Translations under genes and position numbers: made by a program
Shown: positions 8,730 to 16,201 of the stretch, piece after piece
Numbering within the stretch: the first letter of the stretch is position 1
Layout of the letters: every line of letters starts with the position of its first letter
Notes under the pieces: generated by a model
The model's input: the letters and a program-made list of their open reading frames with translations, nothing else
What the model was told of the DNA's origin: nothing
Database searches by the model: none
Assembly (NCBI GenBank): GCA_002359315.1
Contig: DEMS01000038.1
Coordinates: 1-26,804, forward strand
Reading direction: 5' to 3'
DNA from: Bacteroidetes bacterium UBA2664
GTDB taxonomy: Bacteria > Bacteroidota > Rhodothermia > Balneolales > Balneolaceae
Length of the DNA stretch: 26,804 nucleotides

Positions 8730-9824
8730 ATGATTAGAATACTTTTTTTAGCTCCATTGCCCCCACCAATAACGGGTCAATCAGTTGCTTCGCGTGCACT
8801 TTTAGATGCAATGAAAGAGTTTTATGAAGTTAATTGTATAAATTTTAGTAAAAATGATGTCTATGCAAATAGCAGAGGTGTGTCAAGGATAATACAAGTA
8901 ATTTATAATATTTTTGAAGTATTAAATAAAAAGAATCAATCTGATTTAATATATATAACTATTTCGGAGTCAATAGCAGGTAATATCAAAGATCTTTTTA
9001 TTTACTTAATATGTTATGATAAATTAACTAAAATGTACATTCATCTTCACGGAGGTACAATAAAAAGACAACTTTGGGATAAGTATTCAATAATTTATCG
9101 AATTAACCAATATTTTCTTTCTAAGTCTGCAGGCATTATAGTGTCTGGAAAATCACATGAGCAAATATTTGATGGAATTGTTGAACCAAAGAAAATTTCC
9201 ATAATTCCAAATTTTGCAAATGATGATCTGTTTGTAAATAAAAAAATGATAGAAGAAAAATTCAGTGAGACAATGTCTTTACGTATAGTCTACATTAGCA
9301 GTATGAAAGAACAAAAAGGCTATATGACTCTTTTAAATTCGTTTATTGGGCTAGATCAAACTGAACAATCTAAACTAAGAATCGATTTTGCTGGTTACTT
9401 TGATGACAGCAAAAGTGAAGAGTGTTTCAAATCAAAAATAAAAAAATATCCTTCTATTAATTATCATGGAGTAATCTCACATGAACAAAAGATAGCATTA
9501 TTCCAAGAAGCTCATGTATTTATACTGCCTTCAAAATTCCTGGAAGGTCAACCTATTTCTATACTTGAGGCTTATGCTTCAGGCTGTGTTGTATTGGCCT
9601 CTAGCCAAGAAGGAATACTAGATATCTTCACTCATGAAGTCAATGGATTTGTAATTAATAAAGAAGATATGGAGGCTTGCTTAATTTCTTGTTTAAGACG
9701 CCTTATCAATTCAAAATCTACTGAACTTAAAGAAATTGCACTTTTTAATCATTTAAATGCGACTTCAAAATACCGTTCAATTAATTTCACTAATGCTGTC
9801 ATGCAAAAGATGAATCTCATTTGA
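8730..9824 (+). CDS. Glycosyltransferase family 4
   Basis: A GT-B glycosyltransferase of 364 residues. The N-terminal loop PLPPPITGQS at 9-18 is the typical acceptor-side glycine loop of GT4. IHLHGGTIKRQLW near 104-116 follows. The donor domain begins at RIVYISSMKEQKGY near 185-198. The EX7E motif is intact as EGQPISILE at 272-280, followed by AYASGCVV. It is flanked by AT-rich spacers of about 100 bp on each side in which I see nothing, so it may have entered the cluster as a separate unit. Linkage and donor are unknown. Confidence 0.87.
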   Translation: MIRILFLAPLPPPITGQSVASRALLDAMKEFYEVNCINFSKNDVYANSRGVSRIIQVIYNIFEVLNKKNQSDLIYITISESIAGNIKDLFIYLICYDKLTKMYIHLHGGTIKRQLWDKYSIIYRINQYFLSKSAGIIVSGKSHEQIFDGIVEPKKISIIPNFANDDLFVNKKMIEEKFSETMSLRIVYISSMKEQKGYMTLLNSFIGLDQTEQSKLRIDFAGYFDDSKSEECFKSKIKKYPSINYHGVISHEQKIALFQEAHVFILPSKFLEGQPISILEAYASGCVVLASSQEGILDIFTHEVNGFVINKEDMEACLISCLRRLINSKSTELKEIALFNHLNATSKYRSINFTNAVMQKMNLI

Positions 9825-9924
9825 TATTTAACATTACTCCCGTCAATTACTTTATATAGAAAACTAATTAATTGCGAAAAGTACATCTAGGTTATCAAAA
9901 ACTACAATAAATTTTAAATGTAAT

Positions 9925-11055
9925 ATGAAAATAACATTATGTAGTAACTGCGTAATGGACACCACAGACTCTAAAATCACTTTCGATGAGAATGGAGTTT
10001 GCGACCATTGCAATACCTTTTTCAAAGATATCGAACCGGTTTGGAATTATGGCAAGGGAAGAGAGAGAGAATTAGAAAAATTAGTTGATGACATAAAAAA
10101 AGAGGGAAAGAACAAGGATTTTGATTGCCTGATGGGTGTAAGCGGGGGTATTGATAGTTCTTATCTTTTGTATAAAATGGCTCATGATTATGGCCTTAGG
10201 CCACTTGTCTTTCATGTGGATGCCGGCTGGAATACTCAAATATCAGTTAACAATATTGAAAAACTAATCGATGGATTAGGCCTCGATTTGTATACTGAAG
10301 TCATCAACTGGGAAGAAATCAGAGATTTACAATTGGCATTTTTTAAATCCGGAGTGCCCCATATAGATGTGCCCCAGGATCATGTATACTTTTCAACCAT
10401 GTATAAATTTGCCCATAAACATGGTATTAAATATATCCTGACAGGCGGTAATTTTTCTACGGAGTGTGTGAGAAATCCTATTGAATGGATGTATTATCAG
10501 TCTGATTACATCCAATTAAAAGATATATACAAAAAGCACGGCACTGGAAAGCTCAAAAGTTATCCGATCAATAATGTACTCTTAAGTAAAATTTATCTAC
10601 CATTTATTAAAGGAATTAAAATATATAGGCCTCTTGACTATCTGAAGTATTACAAAGATGAGGCTATAAAGCTGCTCGAAGAAAAATTCGGTTTTCAAAC
10701 ATATCCTCAAAAGCACTTTGAGTCCAGATTTACTAGATTTTATGAGAGCTACTGGCTGCCGGAACGATTTGGTTTTGATACACGAAAAGTTCAATTTTCA
10801 AGTCTGATACTAACAGGCCAAATGACCAGAGAAGAGGCATTAGATGAACTTAAGGAGCCTGCTTACGACCCCGAAACGATCAGCCATGAATTAGAGTACG
10901 TTGCAAATAAGTTGAGAATACCCGTAGATGAGCTGAACCAATATTTCTCTATGCCCAAAAAAACGTATAAAGACTATCGATCCATTGAAGGGGTATACAA
11001 TATTGGTGCAATTGTCATGAGATTTTTTGGGATGGAGAGAGGGGGAAAGCGTTGA
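9925..11055 (+). CDS. N-acetyl sugar amidotransferase (WbpG/WbuX/PseA-like)
   Basis: Catalyses ATP-dependent conversion of an N-acetyl group on a nucleotide sugar into an acetamidino group, using ammonia delivered by the HisH/HisF-like partners. The 376-residue protein starts with a zinc-type CxxC pair (C6, C9) and a second pair (C26, C29). The ATP-pyrophosphatase P-loop SGGIDSS is at 73-79, and HVDAGWN follows. GGNFSTEC later in the protein is also typical. It overlaps the HisH-like gene by 4 bp and runs straight into the HisF-like gene, the known WbpG-HisH2-HisF2 (WbuX-WbuY-WbuZ) arrangement. The product sugar could be FucNAm, ManNAc3NAmA or another acetamidino sugar; the window does not decide. 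Confidence 0.9.
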   Translation: MKITLCSNCVMDTTDSKITFDENGVCDHCNTFFKDIEPVWNYGKGRERELEKLVDDIKKEGKNKDFDCLMGVSGGIDSSYLLYKMAHDYGLRPLVFHVDAGWNTQISVNNIEKLIDGLGLDLYTEVINWEEIRDLQLAFFKSGVPHIDVPQDHVYFSTMYKFAHKHGIKYILTGGNFSTECVRNPIEWMYYQSDYIQLKDIYKKHGTGKLKSYPINNVLLSKIYLPFIKGIKIYRPLDYLKYYKDEAIKLLEEKFGFQTYPQKHFESRFTRFYESYWLPERFGFDTRKVQFSSLILTGQMTREEALDELKEPAYDPETISHELEYVANKLRIPVDELNQYFSMPKKTYKDYRSIEGVYNIGAIVMRFFGMERGGKR

Positions 11056-11669
11056 TTGGCATTATCAACTACGGTTCCGGTAATATTCAGGCTATTTTAA
11101 ATATCCATAAAAAACTGAATGTTCACGCTTTCATTGCAAATTCTACTGAAGAACTTACAAAAGCAGAGAAATTAATATTACCAGGAGTAGGCGCTTTTGA
11201 TGAGACAATGAATAAATTGATTTCATCCGGCTTAATTGATTCTTTAAATGATTGTGTACTCGCTAAAAAAACTCCCGTTCTTGGCATTTGTGTAGGAATG
11301 CAGATCATGGCTAATAGAAGTGATGAAGGGACAATGAATGGCTTGGGATGGTTTGATGCAGAGGTGAAAAAGTTAAACCCGGTGAACAAAAAGGGAGAAG
11401 CTGTATTAATGCCTCATATGGGATGGAATTCAGTTCAACAGAAGTATGATAGTGATCTCTTGAATGGTATAGACCCCGCAAGAGGTTTTTATTTTCTGCA
11501 TTCGTATCATTTTGTCTGCAAAAATGAAGATGATATTTTAGCTGAAACCCATTATGGTGATACCATTACATCAGCAATTTCGAAAGAAAATATTTATGGC
11601 ACTCAATTTCATCCGGAAAAAAGTCATACTAACGGGATCCGGGTTTTTAAAAATTTTTCCGAATTATAA
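11052..11669 (+). CDS. HisH-like glutamine amidotransferase of the acetamidino module (WbuY/HisH2)
   Basis: Class I glutaminase subunit that releases ammonia from glutamine for the upstream amidotransferase through the HisF-like partner. The 205-residue protein keeps the catalytic triad: Cys80 in LGICVGMQ, and His187 and Glu189 in GTQFHPEKS. LPGVGAFDETM and the N-terminal GIINYGSGN are standard HisH motifs. That N-terminus fixes the start at TTG 11052, which overlaps the upstream TGA and is preceded by a purine-rich GAGAGGGGGA. No ATG is available in a suitable position. No other histidine-biosynthesis gene is nearby, and with the neighbours this argues for sugar modification rather than histidine synthesis. 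Confidence 0.9.
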   Translation: MIGIINYGSGNIQAILNIHKKLNVHAFIANSTEELTKAEKLILPGVGAFDETMNKLISSGLIDSLNDCVLAKKTPVLGICVGMQIMANRSDEGTMNGLGWFDAEVKKLNPVNKKGEAVLMPHMGWNSVQQKYDSDLLNGIDPARGFYFLHSYHFVCKNEDDILAETHYGDTITSAISKENIYGTQFHPEKSHTNGIRVFKNFSEL

Positions 11670-12442
11670 TGTTAAGGCCAAGAATTATTCCTTGTTTATT
11701 GGTTCACAATAGGGGACTCGTTAAAACCGTACAGTTTAGAGATCCAAAATACGTTGGGGACCCACTTAACGCAGTCAAAATCTTTAATGAAAAGGAAGCA
11801 GATGAGTTATTGGTCATCGATATTGATGCTTCTGTGAATGAGGTTGAACCTGATTATCAGTTAATTAAAAATATTGCATCTGAGTGCAGGATGCCGCTTT
11901 GTTATGGCGGCGGAGTTAAAAATGTAGATCAGGCTCAAAGGATTATCAATTTGGGAGCTGAAAAAGTTGCTTTGAGTTCTGCATTGATCAATGATATTGA
12001 TCTGGTCTCTAAGATTGGATCAGTGATTGGAAATCAGAGTGTTGTTGCTGTAATGGACATCAAGAAACGGGGACTATTTAAAAAACAGGAAATATTTACT
12101 CATAATGCGACTAAATCGACCGGTCTGGATCCTGTTGATTTTGCCATCAAATTAGCGGCAAAAGGAGTCGGTGAAATTGTAATTAATTCTGTGGATCAAG
12201 ACGGAGTGATGCAGGGATATGATTATGATTTGATTGATAAAATAAAATCCAAAGTAAATTTACCTATTACTGCATTAGGTGGCGCAGGTTCACTGGATGA
12301 TCTTGAGGAATTGATAAGTAAATTTGGAGTAATTGGGGCCGCTGCAGGTAGTTTATTTGTGTTTAAAGGTGTATATAAAGCGGTACTCATTAATTATCCT
12401 AATCCTGAACAAAAACTTGAGATGATTCACAAGGCTTTTTGA
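11669..12442 (+). CDS. HisF-like acetamidino modification protein (WbuZ/HisF2/AglZ-like)
   Basis: A beta/alpha-barrel partner of the HisH-like glutaminase that probably channels ammonia to the amidotransferase. The 257-residue protein aligns with HisF along its length: RIIPCL at 5-10, YGGGVKN at 79-85, VAVMD ending at Asp130, and LGGAGS near 207. The catalytic Asp11 of imidazole glycerol phosphate synthase is Leu here (CLLVHNRG instead of CLDVxDG), while Asp130 is kept. Loss of the general acid-base pair means it should not make imidazole glycerol phosphate, which fits the WbuZ/HisF2 family. ATG at 11669 overlaps the last base of the upstream stop. A 116-bp AT-rich gap follows. Confidence 0.9.
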   Translation: MLRPRIIPCLLVHNRGLVKTVQFRDPKYVGDPLNAVKIFNEKEADELLVIDIDASVNEVEPDYQLIKNIASECRMPLCYGGGVKNVDQAQRIINLGAEKVALSSALINDIDLVSKIGSVIGNQSVVAVMDIKKRGLFKKQEIFTHNATKSTGLDPVDFAIKLAAKGVGEIVINSVDQDGVMQGYDYDLIDKIKSKVNLPITALGGAGSLDDLEELISKFGVIGAAAGSLFVFKGVYKAVLINYPNPEQKLEMIHKAF

Positions 12443-12579
12443 TCTATATTATAGATAAAATAATGGACTTCTTTGATGATATTAATCATATAAGAACTTA
12501 AAAATTATTAATTATTCTCAAGTATTTAATACTGGATAAAGGTTCGTTTTGTCCAGAGATGTATAAAGACAAATTCATC

Positions 12580-13797
12580 ATGAAACTCCTCTTCATCACG
12601 GATAACTTTCCGCCGGAAGTAAATGCTCCGGCTACCAGAACCTATGAACACTGTAGAGAGTGGGTGAGGCAGGGAGCGGATGTAACGGTTATTACCACAC
12701 AGCCAAACTTTCCAAGAGGTGAGATTTATTCAGGTTATAAAAACCGCCTTATTCAAAAGGAGCAGATGGAAGGCATTCAGGTGATCCGGCTTTTTAGTTA
12801 CATCACATCCAATTCCGGTGTTTTCAGAAGGTCTATCGACTATTTTTCACTAGCTATAGCTTCATCTATCTATGGACTTTCATTAAAATTTGATGTGGTA
12901 ATAGCGACCTCCCCTCAATTTTTTACCACATGGGCTGCTCGGTTTCTCTCTTTCTGGAAACGCAAACCCTGGGTCTTTGAACTTCGTGACCTCTGGCCGG
13001 AGTCAATACTCGCTGTAGGTGCAATTCAAAACCGGCAGATCATTGATGCACTGCATAAAGTAGAGATGAGTCTTTATCGAAGTGCAGATCTCATTATTCC
13101 TAATACGCCTGCCTTTAAAGAACATCTGATTAGCCGTGGTATTCCGGATAAAAAAATTCACATTATAGCTAATGGCACGAATGTTGATCAATTTTATCCG
13201 AGGGATAAGTCCTTAAAACTTATTGAAAAGCTTGGATTATCTGATAAGTTTGTGATCGGATATATCGGCACCCATGGCTTAGCTCATTCACTACCCTTCA
13301 TTGTGGATTCACTGGATCAAATTACTGATCTTGAGATTCATTTTTTATTCATCGGGGATGGCGCTGAAAAAGAAAAGGTTGTTCAAATAGCTAAAGAAAA
13401 GAATCTTTCCAATGTTACTTTTTTAGATTCCATTTCAAAAGAATTGGTACCGGATTATCTGTCAATTGTGGACTGCTCACTCGTTTCACTTAAAAAAAGA
13501 GATACTTTTAAAAAGGTAATCCCGTCAAAAATATTTGAGTCCTGTGCGATGGGCAATCCCATTTTACTGGGTGTGGAGGGGCTAGCCAAAGAGATTATAA
13601 ACGGATATAATGTCGGGATCTGTTTTGAGCCTGAAAACAGGGAATCATTCATCAACGCGGTCCAAATGATGAAACAGAATCCAATCGCTTTTAAAACATA
13701 TCAGGAGAATACAAAAACCCTGACTCAGGATTTTGACCGTAAACTGCTTGCTGATGAGATGCTGACTAAAATTGGCAAATTACTTCCCCAAAAATAA
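12580..13797 (+). CDS. WbuB-like glycosyltransferase (GT4)
   Basis: A GT4 glycosyltransferase of about 405 residues resembling WbuB, which in enterobacterial O-antigen clusters is associated with L-FucNAc-type sugars. Diagnostic stretches are MKLLFITDNFPPE, NAPATRTYEHCREW and VITTQPNFPRG at the N-terminus, FELRDLWPES in the middle, and YIGTHGLAHSLP opening the donor domain. I chose ATG 12580 because the family begins with M-K-x-L-F-I-T-D-N; an in-frame ATG at 12559 would add seven residues. It lies directly after the acetamidino module, so it may transfer the amidinated sugar; this is inference from context. FnlA/FnlB/FnlC, the usual FucNAc synthesis genes, are not in the window. Confidence 0.87.
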   Translation: MKLLFITDNFPPEVNAPATRTYEHCREWVRQGADVTVITTQPNFPRGEIYSGYKNRLIQKEQMEGIQVIRLFSYITSNSGVFRRSIDYFSLAIASSIYGLSLKFDVVIATSPQFFTTWAARFLSFWKRKPWVFELRDLWPESILAVGAIQNRQIIDALHKVEMSLYRSADLIIPNTPAFKEHLISRGIPDKKIHIIANGTNVDQFYPRDKSLKLIEKLGLSDKFVIGYIGTHGLAHSLPFIVDSLDQITDLEIHFLFIGDGAEKEKVVQIAKEKNLSNVTFLDSISKELVPDYLSIVDCSLVSLKKRDTFKKVIPSKIFESCAMGNPILLGVEGLAKEIINGYNVGICFEPENRESFINAVQMMKQNPIAFKTYQENTKTLTQDFDRKLLADEMLTKIGKLLPQK

Positions 13798-13828
13798 AAA
13801 AAAGCTTAATAGGATTTTAAAATATTAA

Positions 13829-13885
13829 AAAAATCTAATTTTATTCATAAAATGTTAATAACGTTTAATTTATAATTAGATTTTT
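13829..13885 (+). repeat. 12-bp perfect inverted repeat, long loop
   Basis: AAAAATCTAATT at 13829-13840 is exactly complementary to AATTAGATTTTT at 13874-13885, with a 33-nt AT-rich loop. It lies just after the WbuB-like gene and could act as a weak transcription end point or as a protein-binding dyad. The T-run is part of the right arm, so it is not a classic terminator. Confidence 0.55.
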
Positions 13886-13900
13886 CCTTGAATTTAGTTA

Positions 13901-13932
13901 CAATGAGAAATACTAAGTGTTATTTCTCATTG
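13901..13932 (+). terminator. 12-bp stem, 8-nt loop hairpin; terminator or attenuator candidate
   Basis: CAATGAGAAATA at 13901-13912 pairs perfectly with TATTTCTCATTG at 13921-13932 around an 8-nt loop. It lies in the 305-bp spacer (13798-14102) between the glycosyltransferase genes and the initiating transferase gene. AATTTTAT follows the stem, which is only a weak U-tract, and the stem is AT-rich. It may end transcription from block B or regulate the downstream gene. No small ORF was convincing in the spacer. Confidence 0.45.
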
Positions 13933-13985
13933 AATTTTATAGATTCCCTAAGAATATATTTTACACAATTTTATACCCTAATTTA

Positions 13986-13993
13986 TACTTTTG
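13986..13993 (+). promoter_or_regulatory. Candidate Bacteroidota -7 box (TACTTTTG)
   Basis: TACTTTTG matches the Bacteroidota housekeeping -7 consensus TAnnTTTG. It lies 110 bp before the initiating transferase gene and after both hairpins, where an independent promoter would be expected. No good -33 TTTG is present at the right distance, so this is a weak call in AT-rich DNA. Confidence 0.25.
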
Positions 13994-14102
13994 AGCAGTT
14001 GTTAAAATTGATAAAATTGTAGTTTGCAACGGAATCGTTTAATTGTGCCTATATCATTCAATTCAATTATGGATTTGAAGGGGAATTACGAGTAATCATT
14101 TT

Positions 14103-15350
14103 ATGGACATTTATCTATTCGTTTGGCTGTTTGTATCGCTATGCACCAGTTTAGCCCTTATCTTATACGGTGTGCCAAAAGTAATTGAGATTGCCAATCT
14201 CAAGCAGCTTTTTGATGATTACACAAACATTCGAAAAATCCATATTACTGACATTCCAAATATCGGTGGTCTGGTTATCATCATGACATTTATCGTCGCC
14301 TATTCCATTCATCCTGCTTCCGGTGATCTGATTGGCTATGAGTACCTGATGGCATCAACTGTACTCTTATTGGCTGTTGGACTTAAGGATGATTTACTGA
14401 TCATCGCTCCCATCAAAAAGTTTTTAGGCGAGTTGGTGGTATCTTCAATCGTAATTTTTGGAATAGGATTGCAGATACCGAGTTTGGGAGGACTATTTGG
14501 TATTTATGAGATTCCCTATGCACTCTCCATTGCGCTTACTTATTTTCTGTTCATTGGATTGATGAATGGGATGAATTTGATTGATGGGATTGACGGTTTG
14601 GCCGCATCTGTTACTGCTTTAGCGGCTGCTCTCTTCAGTTATTGGTTCTATATCAGTGGAAACGAACCCTTATTTGTATTTTCAGCTGTTTTATCCGGCT
14701 GTTATGGTTTCTTTTTGTTATACAACTGGTCACCCGCTAAAGTGTTTATGGGAGATACAGGGGCACTTTTTGCAGGTTTTTACCTTGCATTTCTTTCAGT
14801 CCATTTTCTCAATTCAGGAATTACCGGTGTAACCATTGCAGGATGGCAAGGTTCAATGCCTATTGTTTTAATGTCTATTCTCATAATACCTATATACGAT
14901 ACTGCGAGAGCCATCATATTACGAGTAATATCAGGTAAATCACCGTTTATTGCAGATGCGAATCATATTCACCATCATTTTCTGGAAGAGGGATTTACAC
15001 ACGCTCAAACAACATCAATCCTGGTGTTTCTTAATTTTTTGATTGTCGGTTTTGTTCTTTTAATGTCACCATTTCTATCAATAAATACACTCTTTTTATC
15101 GGTGATATTACTGTGCATTATTTCACTTCCAACCTATCGATTCAAACGAAAAGTTACTTCCTACCGGCGTTTACTTGCCTTGAGGCCCCAAAAAGAGCTC
15201 ATTAAGACTCAAGACGGTCATACAGAATTGAACGAAAATGGGAAACCGATTATCCTTGCTCATAAAAATGGTGACGATCATATAAATTCTAATATCACTG
15301 ACAAACTACTGATAGAGAGCGATATACACAGTTATGAGGTTTCTGATTAG
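14103..15350 (+). CDS. Undecaprenyl-phosphate sugar-1-phosphate transferase (WecA/TagO/MraY family)
   Basis: Integral membrane enzyme that starts lipid-linked repeat-unit synthesis by moving a HexNAc-1-phosphate from a UDP-sugar onto undecaprenyl phosphate. The 415-residue protein is rich in hydrophobic helices. It carries the family's cytoplasmic motifs in order: HITDIPNIGG at 47-56, the Asp pair D96-D97 in LKDDLL, NLIDGIDGLA at 158-167, FMGDTGA at 215-221, and HIHHHF at 288-293, which is typical of WecA/TagO rather than MraY. About 70 C-terminal residues after the last helix are hydrophilic and probably cytoplasmic. It is separated from the glycosyltransferases by 305 bp with two hairpins, suggesting its own transcript. 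No polyprenyl transferase of the WbaP/PglC type is present. Confidence 0.92.
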   Translation: MDIYLFVWLFVSLCTSLALILYGVPKVIEIANLKQLFDDYTNIRKIHITDIPNIGGLVIIMTFIVAYSIHPASGDLIGYEYLMASTVLLLAVGLKDDLLIIAPIKKFLGELVVSSIVIFGIGLQIPSLGGLFGIYEIPYALSIALTYFLFIGLMNGMNLIDGIDGLAASVTALAAALFSYWFYISGNEPLFVFSAVLSGCYGFFLLYNWSPAKVFMGDTGALFAGFYLAFLSVHFLNSGITGVTIAGWQGSMPIVLMSILIIPIYDTARAIILRVISGKSPFIADANHIHHHFLEEGFTHAQTTSILVFLNFLIVGFVLLMSPFLSINTLFLSVILLCIISLPTYRFKRKVTSYRRLLALRPQKELIKTQDGHTELNENGKPIILAHKNGDDHINSNITDKLLIESDIHSYEVSD

Positions 15351-15424
15351 AAGATTTTATAGGTTTGCCTGCTTTGCTATACTCTTTTAGAATTGTTTTG
15401 ATTTAAGAAGATCTCATTTAGCCG

Positions 15425-16201
15425 ATGAAACTAAAAATTCCAAGCTCCCTGCTCATCTTAATGCTTGTATATCTTTGTTTGGGGCAATCAAGTGCAGATG
15501 CTCAGGCATTATCCGGTGTTACCGGACTCTTTCAGATCCCAACGGCAGAGATGATGCCGGACAAAAGTGTTCGACTGAGTCACCATGTAGTTCCTCAAAA
15601 ATATTCTGTGTATCGACGGACGGGGTGGGTAAGAGCAGGTTATATAGATAATGCTCAATTAGGATATATTGCCAACTCAGTAACATTATCTTTTCTTCCA
15701 AGGCTGGAAGTGATGTTCCGCTACTCCTATGAATTGGATGTTCCAAGAGGCCCGGATATTGAAATATTTATGGACAGAATGGTGGCTGCCCGTTTTTTGC
15801 TGATCAGGGAAAGTGAGCGACTGCCTGCTGTTGTATTTGGGCTACATGACCCGGGTTCATCAGGAGGGTTAACTAGAAATAGATTCTCAACAAATAACTA
15901 TTACTCTGCAAACTATTTTGTCGCTTCAAAAAATTTGGAAGCGGGGAATGTTAGGTATGGAATCCATTCAGGGTATGCTTTTGATATCGGCTCTCAACAA
16001 AGCATTGAGTACAGAGGATTGTTTGGCGGAGTTTCATTGGAGCATGAACAATTTGAATGGTTTCAGCTGATATTGGAATATGACTCTTTTCAATTTAATA
16101 CGGCAGTGAAAATCCTGCTTTTAGATCGAATCCAGCTTTTAGGCGGACTATACAATTTGGATAAATTCGCCGGTGGAATCAGCTACAGGTTTCAGTTCTA
16201 A
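15425..16201 (+). CDS. YjbH-domain outer-membrane protein, N-terminal-half type
   Basis: Probable outer-membrane beta-barrel linked to exopolysaccharide secretion (YjbH, PF06082-like). The 258-residue protein has a signal peptide with hydrophobic core LLILMLVYLCL and probable cleavage after residue 26 (SADA-QA). The mature start LSGVTGLFQIPTAEMMPD matches the TGL-x-x-PTA opening of YjbH. Alternating hydrophobic strands follow, and the protein ends in YRFQF, with the C-terminal aromatic residue recognised in outer-membrane proteins. Canonical YjbH is about 700 residues, so this covers only the first part. The next gene begins immediately after the stop and carries the rest of the similarity. 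Confidence 0.72.
   Translation: MKLKIPSSLLILMLVYLCLGQSSADAQALSGVTGLFQIPTAEMMPDKSVRLSHHVVPQKYSVYRRTGWVRAGYIDNAQLGYIANSVTLSFLPRLEVMFRYSYELDVPRGPDIEIFMDRMVAARFLLIRESERLPAVVFGLHDPGSSGGLTRNRFSTNNYYSANYFVASKNLEAGNVRYGIHSGYAFDIGSQQSIEYRGLFGGVSLEHEQFEWFQLILEYDSFQFNTAVKILLLDRIQLLGGLYNLDKFAGGISYRFQF

Noticed and set aside
11052..12442. Histidine biosynthesis genes hisH and hisF
   Set aside because: The HisF-like protein lacks Asp11 and both genes are fused by overlap to a WbpG-type amidotransferase gene, so sugar amidination is the better reading.
12442..12456. Small ATCTAT-ATAGAT dyad after the HisF-like gene
   Set aside because: Only 6 AT-rich base pairs and no T-run; expected by chance.
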